Shown here: positions 7,009 to 9,987 of the stretch, piece after piece
Position numbering within the stretch: the stretch's first letter is position 1
How the letters are laid out: the number at the start of each line of letters is the position of its first letter
From: CAYPPG01 sp964412555
GTDB taxonomy: Bacteria > Hinthialibacterota > Hinthialibacteria > Hinthialibacterales > Hinthialibacteraceae
Assembly (NCBI GenBank): GCA_964412555.1
Contig: CAYPPG010000124.1
Coordinates: forward strand, 1-9,987
Direction of reading: 5' to 3'
Length of the DNA: 9,987 nucleotides
Notes under the pieces: generated by a model
Seen by the model: only the letters and a program-made list of their open reading frames with translations
What the model was told of the DNA's origin: nothing
Databases searched by the model: none
Position numbers and translations under genes: made by a program

Positions 7009-8050
7009 TTACTCGGTCATAACTTGAGCTTTTGAAAAGAACTGAAAATTCCATGTTAGTAACGAATTTAATTGTTTCTTGTGCGTTACATGAACTTGAT
7101 CCATAAAATCCGTAATCGTCATTTTAAATGTTGAGAATGTATCATAATATTTACAATACAAACATTCCTTTTTCACTAACTTCCAAAACCGTTCGATGAG
7201 ATTTAGATTCGGTGAGTAGGCGGGAAGAAAGAGCAATTCAATTTTTAACGACTTTGCTTTTTTTTCGACCAACTTACATCGTTGATATTTGGCATTATCC
7301 AAGATTAGAGTGATAGGTTCCTTTTCATATTTGGTCCGAATCTTGACCAATAGATCGTTCACACTCTGCGCATTGATATAACTGGTATTCGTAATGGTGA
7401 TCAATTCGTGACTGATCGCGTCTAACGCCCCCAACACATTAAACCGTTGTCTCCCGGCAGGCGTCTTGATAAAAAGTCGACTGAAACTCCAGAGGTATCC
7501 CAGGAAGAGACCAAAGACAAAATGGGATGCATCCACAAAGAAAACCTTTCGTTTTCCCGCTTTCGCTTGTTTTAAACGGGGAGTCAATTTTTCTTTTTTG
7601 AACCTGGCCTGCTCATCCGGATCCGCTTTACTGGGGATCGAACCGACTTTAAGACGGCGCATTCCCATCGATTTTAAAAATTGACGAACCTGAGTCAATC
7701 CGCGTTGAATTCCAGTTAGGTTATTTATGACCATTCGGGCTTCATTCAAGGTGGCGGGAGGATTCTCTTTAAAATACTCTTCCAGTGTCGTGCTGTGCGG
7801 GGTCAATTCACTCTGAGGCCGATAGAATCGAACTTCCTTCAGTTGTTCAATTCCACCTTCCTTATATTCCCGGATGTAGGCACGTATCGTATTTCCTGAA
7901 ATGCCTTCGATTTTAGCAATCATGGAATGGGCAATCCCCAGACTTTTCAACAAAAGAACACTCATTTTTTTGAACTTTTGGATGAGGATGGTTATAACGT
8001 TCATACCGAAGTCGATCGATTATTTCTTGGGTAAACTCAACTCTTATCAT
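7009..8050 (-). CDS. IS630-family (Tc1/mariner-like) DDE transposase, with a frame change at an A7 run
   Basis: DD34E transposase of the IS630 group. Numbered from the ATG at 8004, the catalytic residues are D158 ('FFVDASHF'), D236 ('LILDNAKYQ') and E271 ('LIERFWKLVKKE'), with exactly 34 residues between the last two. 'SLGIAHSMIAKIEG' (21-34) is the DNA-binding helix-turn-helix. The ATG at 8004 is not the real beginning: its first dozen codons are out of frame with the family. Another frame starting at ATG 8050 encodes the expected N-terminus, including 'RYERYNHPHPKVQK'. It joins the main frame at seven A residues (7971-7965), needing a +1 or -2 shift; the -2 version gives 'VQKKMSV'. This is either programmed slippage or an inactivating indel. 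The C-terminus runs into the terminal inverted repeat and ends at a TAA at 7009, a little beyond the presumed element end. Orientation matches the split host gene. Confidence 0.88.
7019..7033 (+). repeat. Left terminal inverted repeat of the IS630 element
   Basis: ATAACTTGAGCTTTT matches the reverse complement of 8173-8187 (ATGATTTGAGCTTTT) at 13 of 15 positions, with a perfect 10-bp core TTGAGCTTTT at 7024-7033. It overlaps the last codons of the transposase. Confidence 0.7.
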
Positions 8051-8184
8051 TGAAACTCAACCCGTATAGTCAAAATAGTAAAACAAGTTATGATAGGTCA
8101 AACTTCAAAACATTCAAGTTATTGAAAATAAACATGTTAAGTGATCGTTTCATAAGCGTTTTTTGTTTTTAGAAAAGCTCAAAT
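7022..8184 (-). mobile_element. IS630-family insertion sequence, about 1.16 kb
   Basis: The element consists of the DDE transposase plus about 130 bases of noncoding DNA upstream of it, bounded by imperfect inverted repeats (7019-7033 and 8173-8187). IS630 elements insert at TA and duplicate it. The left boundary carries TA (7020-7021). The corresponding right position is TG on the minus strand (8186-8185), so the duplication has mutated or the true end differs by a base or two. It interrupts a secreted beta-helix gene. Exact ends are my best estimate. Confidence 0.75.
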
Positions 8185-8187
8185 CAT
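8173..8187 (-). repeat. Right terminal inverted repeat of the IS630 element
   Basis: Partner of the 7019-7033 repeat; the perfect core is 8173-8182. It supplies the TGA that ends the interrupted upstream fragment at 8179-8181. Confidence 0.7.
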
Positions 8188-8745
8188 TCCCGCGTTGAGT
8201 ATATTTGAGTGTTGTGGCCCATAAAAAGAACTTACTCCTCCATACCGAACTTGAAGATATTGAATGGATTCTCCTTGATTTCCCGTAGGAAATGCTATTT
8301 GTCCCCATGCTCCAGGATAACCTTGACTGGGACCATCACCATTGGTGTCACCACCCACTGTATCATCTTTGATCGAAGTAAACACTATCGGCTCCGAGTC
8401 GGTTCCTTGAAACTTGATCTTTCCATTCACTGTCACCGTACCTGAACCTTCATACATTTTTACAATCACGCCTGGTTCAATAGTTAATGTTACGACATCC
8501 CGCACCCCGTTTTCATTGCTGTCCGTATAGGAATCTTCCTCATCATATATCCCGTTTCCATTCCAATCCTCGTATGATTCCCCTTCCGCTATCGTTAAAT
8601 TCCCAGTAACAATATAAGGACTCCCATCCTTCGTCCAAGTTGTATCTTCAGAAATCGTTCCGCGCACTTCAGTTTCTGCATGAGTCAACTGAAGAAAACT
8701 AGCCATTGTGAGAATAATGATCAATATTAAAAAATTGTTTTTCAT
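8179..8745 (-). CDS. N-terminal part of the IS-split secreted beta-helix protein
   Basis: A 188-codon fragment. Residues 1-23 form a signal peptide with a short Lys/Asn start, a hydrophobic core 'FLILIIILTMASFL' and a likely cut after THA. It then follows the common secreted beta-helix opening: 'GTISEDTTWTKDGSPYIVTG' (29-48), 'LTIEPGVIVKM' (87-97), 'VNGKIKFQGTDSEPIVFTS' (106-124), a Ca-binding-like 'DDTVGGDTNGDG' (127-138) and 'YLQVRYGG' (163-170). An extra acidic loop at about 60-83 ('DWNGNGIYD', 'DSNENGVRD') interrupts the first strands and looks like a paired Ca-binding insert. The frame ends with 'NAGMI' and a stop formed inside the IS terminal repeat, so the protein is truncated. AGGAG, 9 bases before the ATG, supports the start. 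It lies 51 bp after the small cysteine-rich gene. Confidence 0.85.
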   Translation of the reverse strand: MKNNFLILIIILTMASFLQLTHAETEVRGTISEDTTWTKDGSPYIVTGNLTIAEGESYEDWNGNGIYDEEDSYTDSNENGVRDVVTLTIEPGVIVKMYEGSGTVTVNGKIKFQGTDSEPIVFTSIKDDTVGGDTNGDGPSQGYPGAWGQIAFPTGNQGESIQYLQVRYGGVSSFYGPQHSNILNAGMI

Positions 8746-8796
8746 AATAAAAAACTCCTATTCGAATTGTAAGAATATTAGGGATGTAAATTGAAT

Positions 8797-8973
8797 TTAC
8801 TTTTTGCGATCCAGTAGACCGACTTTATACCCGCAGGTACACTCCCGATTCCCTATGATGTCTCGTGGGCGTTGGCCCAAACATTCTTGACACCAGACCT
8901 TCATACAACCTTTGCATTGCCACATTCTCGGTGATTCGCTTTCTTGGCGGCCACAAAATGAACATTGCATCAT
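8797..8973 (-). CDS. Small eight-cysteine zinc-finger-like protein
   Basis: A 58-residue protein. Its cysteines are C4, C7, C20, C23, C28, C31, C45 and C47, i.e. C-x2-C-x12-C-x2-C-x4-C-x2-C-x13-C-x-C, which is enough for two structural zinc ions. The central 'CKGCMKVWCQEC' has the same spacing as the core of eukaryotic FYVE and all-cysteine RING fingers, which bind zinc in a cross-braced pattern. There is no histidine. The C-terminal tail is basic (LDRKK). AAAGGA 8 bases before the second of two adjacent candidate ATGs (8973) gives a good start, which makes this a real gene. It lies 31 bp after the membrane-protein gene and 51 bp before the beta-helix gene, suggesting one transcript. Function is unknown; a small zinc protein that binds a partner protein or nucleic acid is a reasonable guess. 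Confidence 0.8.
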   Translation of the reverse strand: MMQCSFCGRQESESPRMWQCKGCMKVWCQECLGQRPRDIIGNRECTCGYKVGLLDRKK

Positions 8974-9004
8974 GATGAGATTCCTTTCTTCATTTATGAT
9001 CGAA

Positions 9005-9970
9005 TTAACGTAATAGCATTCTGGATATCATTTCTTCCAGTAACACAACGAGAATCGGACCGGTGATGTTGATGACGAGAATTTTTATCGACTCATAATC
9101 GAAAGGCCACACAGGACACGATTCTACGATCTTGTAAATTTCTCTGATTTGTAAGATATCGACGGGAATCGCGCATAAATTTCCCTGCTCGACGGATTGC
9201 AGTGTTTCTTTAAAATTATTGTCAAAAGACTTGGAGATTTGTTCTAAATATTGTTTTTTTCTTTTTTTCATCGCATGATGAACGGATAATAAAGGTAGAA
9301 AAAAGATCGTAATCGAAGAAATGACATAAAAAAGTCCGATCAAGGCGTTATTGAAGGAAAGCAATTCTTGGCCGGACTGTGATCGTGCAATCGTCGCGCT
9401 AGCGACGGTTAATCCTACGACAAAGACAATACAACTCAAGATTTTTCCAAGTTGGCCAATGGATGCTAAACCTCCGCACCCATCAGGATGAAGAGGGGAT
9501 ATATAAAAATCCTGATTCGGTCCAAATAAGGACTTCATGACTATGGAAATCGAAATACTTTTGTATATGATGTGAAAACAACTTGCCAGCAAAAAAGAGA
9601 CAATGAGAATATACCAAAGTGTGACCAAACCAAAATGATTACCTGGTAAATTCCATACACGATGCTCTGTACCATCCAGTTTTTCAATGTTGAGACATTG
9701 AACCAATACAATTCCAGCAAAAGGGATCATAAATGAAAGAACACCACATATTTTTGAAGAGAGTCGAAAGACCATTTTTTCCATGGCCGATAAGCAAATC
9801 CGTTTTTTCAACACTCCTTCTTCGATCAGGATATGGAAAGCGTGTATTGTGCGAAAGTAATAGGCGGATATAAAAATGAGTCCAAGGGGGATGGTAAAAG
9901 AGAAATTGATGAGCCAGATATAATCTTCTGTGAATGACGCCCCGGTAAAAAGTCCCATTTTGTATTTCAT
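9005..9970 (-). CDS. Multi-pass membrane protein with HPDGCGGL motif, probably continuing past the window
   Basis: A predicted inner-membrane protein of at least 321 residues. Hydrophobic segments lie at about 18-39, 74-94, 112-135, 173-193, 206-229 and 295-313. Between the third and fourth, 'SPLHPDGCGGLASIG' (158-172) resembles the 'HPDxxGGLgfLg' motif I associate with an uncharacterised bacterial membrane-protein family. After the fifth, 'HHAMKKRKKQYLEQI' (231-245) begins a charged cytoplasmic segment, and 'CPVWPFDYESIKIL' (285-298) leads into the last helix. The frame stays open upstream of the ATG at 9970 to the window end ('VTVFP' before the M), and no Shine-Dalgarno is visible, so the true start may lie outside. 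The small cysteine protein follows after 31 bp. No enzyme motif is recognised. Confidence 0.75.
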   Translation of the reverse strand: MKYKMGLFTGASFTEDYIWLINFSFTIPLGLIFISAYYFRTIHAFHILIEEGVLKKRICLSAMEKMVFRLSSKICGVLSFMIPFAGIVLVQCLNIEKLDGTEHRVWNLPGNHFGLVTLWYILIVSFLLASCFHIIYKSISISIVMKSLFGPNQDFYISPLHPDGCGGLASIGQLGKILSCIVFVVGLTVASATIARSQSGQELLSFNNALIGLFYVISSITIFFLPLLSVHHAMKKRKKQYLEQISKSFDNNFKETLQSVEQGNLCAIPVDILQIREIYKIVESCPVWPFDYESIKILVINITGPILVVLLEEMISRMLLR

Positions 9971-9987
9971 TGGAAATACTGTAACAG

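Larger units (their letters stand above)
4134..8745 (-). pseudogene. Reconstructed secreted beta-helix/dockerin/cohesin gene interrupted by an IS630 element
   Basis: The two flanking fragments fit as halves of one gene. The right-hand one has a signal peptide and the opening of a beta-helix but stops at the IS. The left-hand one begins in mid beta-helix with no start or signal peptide. Both are on the minus strand. Taking out the element and keeping one TA gives GGA ATA TGA CCG AGT, so the halves are in the same frame with one TGA at the joint. That stop, and the small number of helix turns left, suggest local decay or a deletion next to the insertion. Otherwise both frames are intact, which points to a fairly recent event. 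Confidence 0.7.

Noticed and set aside
8004..8004. ATG at 8004 as the transposase start
   Set aside because: The first dozen codons do not match the family, whereas the alternate frame from 8050 does; the ATG at 8004 is an artefact of the frame change.

Overview
The window reads as chromosomal DNA from a free-living bacterium with moderate GC content. Nearly every gene lies on the minus strand; the one exception is a small XRE-type regulator. The lineage cannot be fixed from this sequence. A secreted protein that combines a parallel beta-helix, a dockerin, a cohesin-like domain and 'LRTIQFFNAGGY'-type EF-hand repeats is what one expects from uncultured planctomycete-like, Poribacteria, Hydrogenedentes or Hinthialibacter-type bacteria. 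That placement is inference.

Layout. Positions 78-1938 hold a two-gene unit read leftwards: a stand-alone homocysteine S-methyltransferase followed 13 bp later by a phosphatidylserine synthase (pssA) with long hydrophilic tails. A 240-bp leader precedes it, with a TATAAT box and a possible long stem. Positions 2179-3669 hold a P-loop ATPase with a transmembrane hairpin inserted between its Walker A and Walker B motifs. Its own promoter is recognisable, with the rightward orphan HigA-like antitoxin remnant (3781-4005) starting beyond it.

Positions 4134-8745 are best read as one large secreted multidomain gene split by an IS630-family insertion (about 7022-8184). The 5' part (8179-8745) carries the signal peptide, a Ca-binding insert and the start of a beta-helix. 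The 3' part (4134-7016) carries the end of the beta-helix, a dockerin, a cohesin-like domain, EF-hand repeats, duplicated beta-sandwich modules, a Pro/Thr linker and two fibronectin-like modules. Removing the element and one TA puts the two halves back in the same reading frame, with a single TGA at the joint. The transposase itself needs a frame change at an A7 run: its true N-terminus lies upstream in another frame.

To the right, 8797-9970 holds a 58-residue protein with eight cysteines in RING/FYVE-like spacing, and a multi-pass membrane protein with an HPDGCGGL motif that probably continues past the window edge. Gaps of 31 and 51 bp suggest that the membrane protein, the cysteine protein and the beta-helix gene were transcribed together. 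I found no tRNA, rRNA, CRISPR array or recognisable defence system. The most unusual items are the split dockerin-cohesin gene, the frame-shifted transposase and the eight-cysteine mini-protein.
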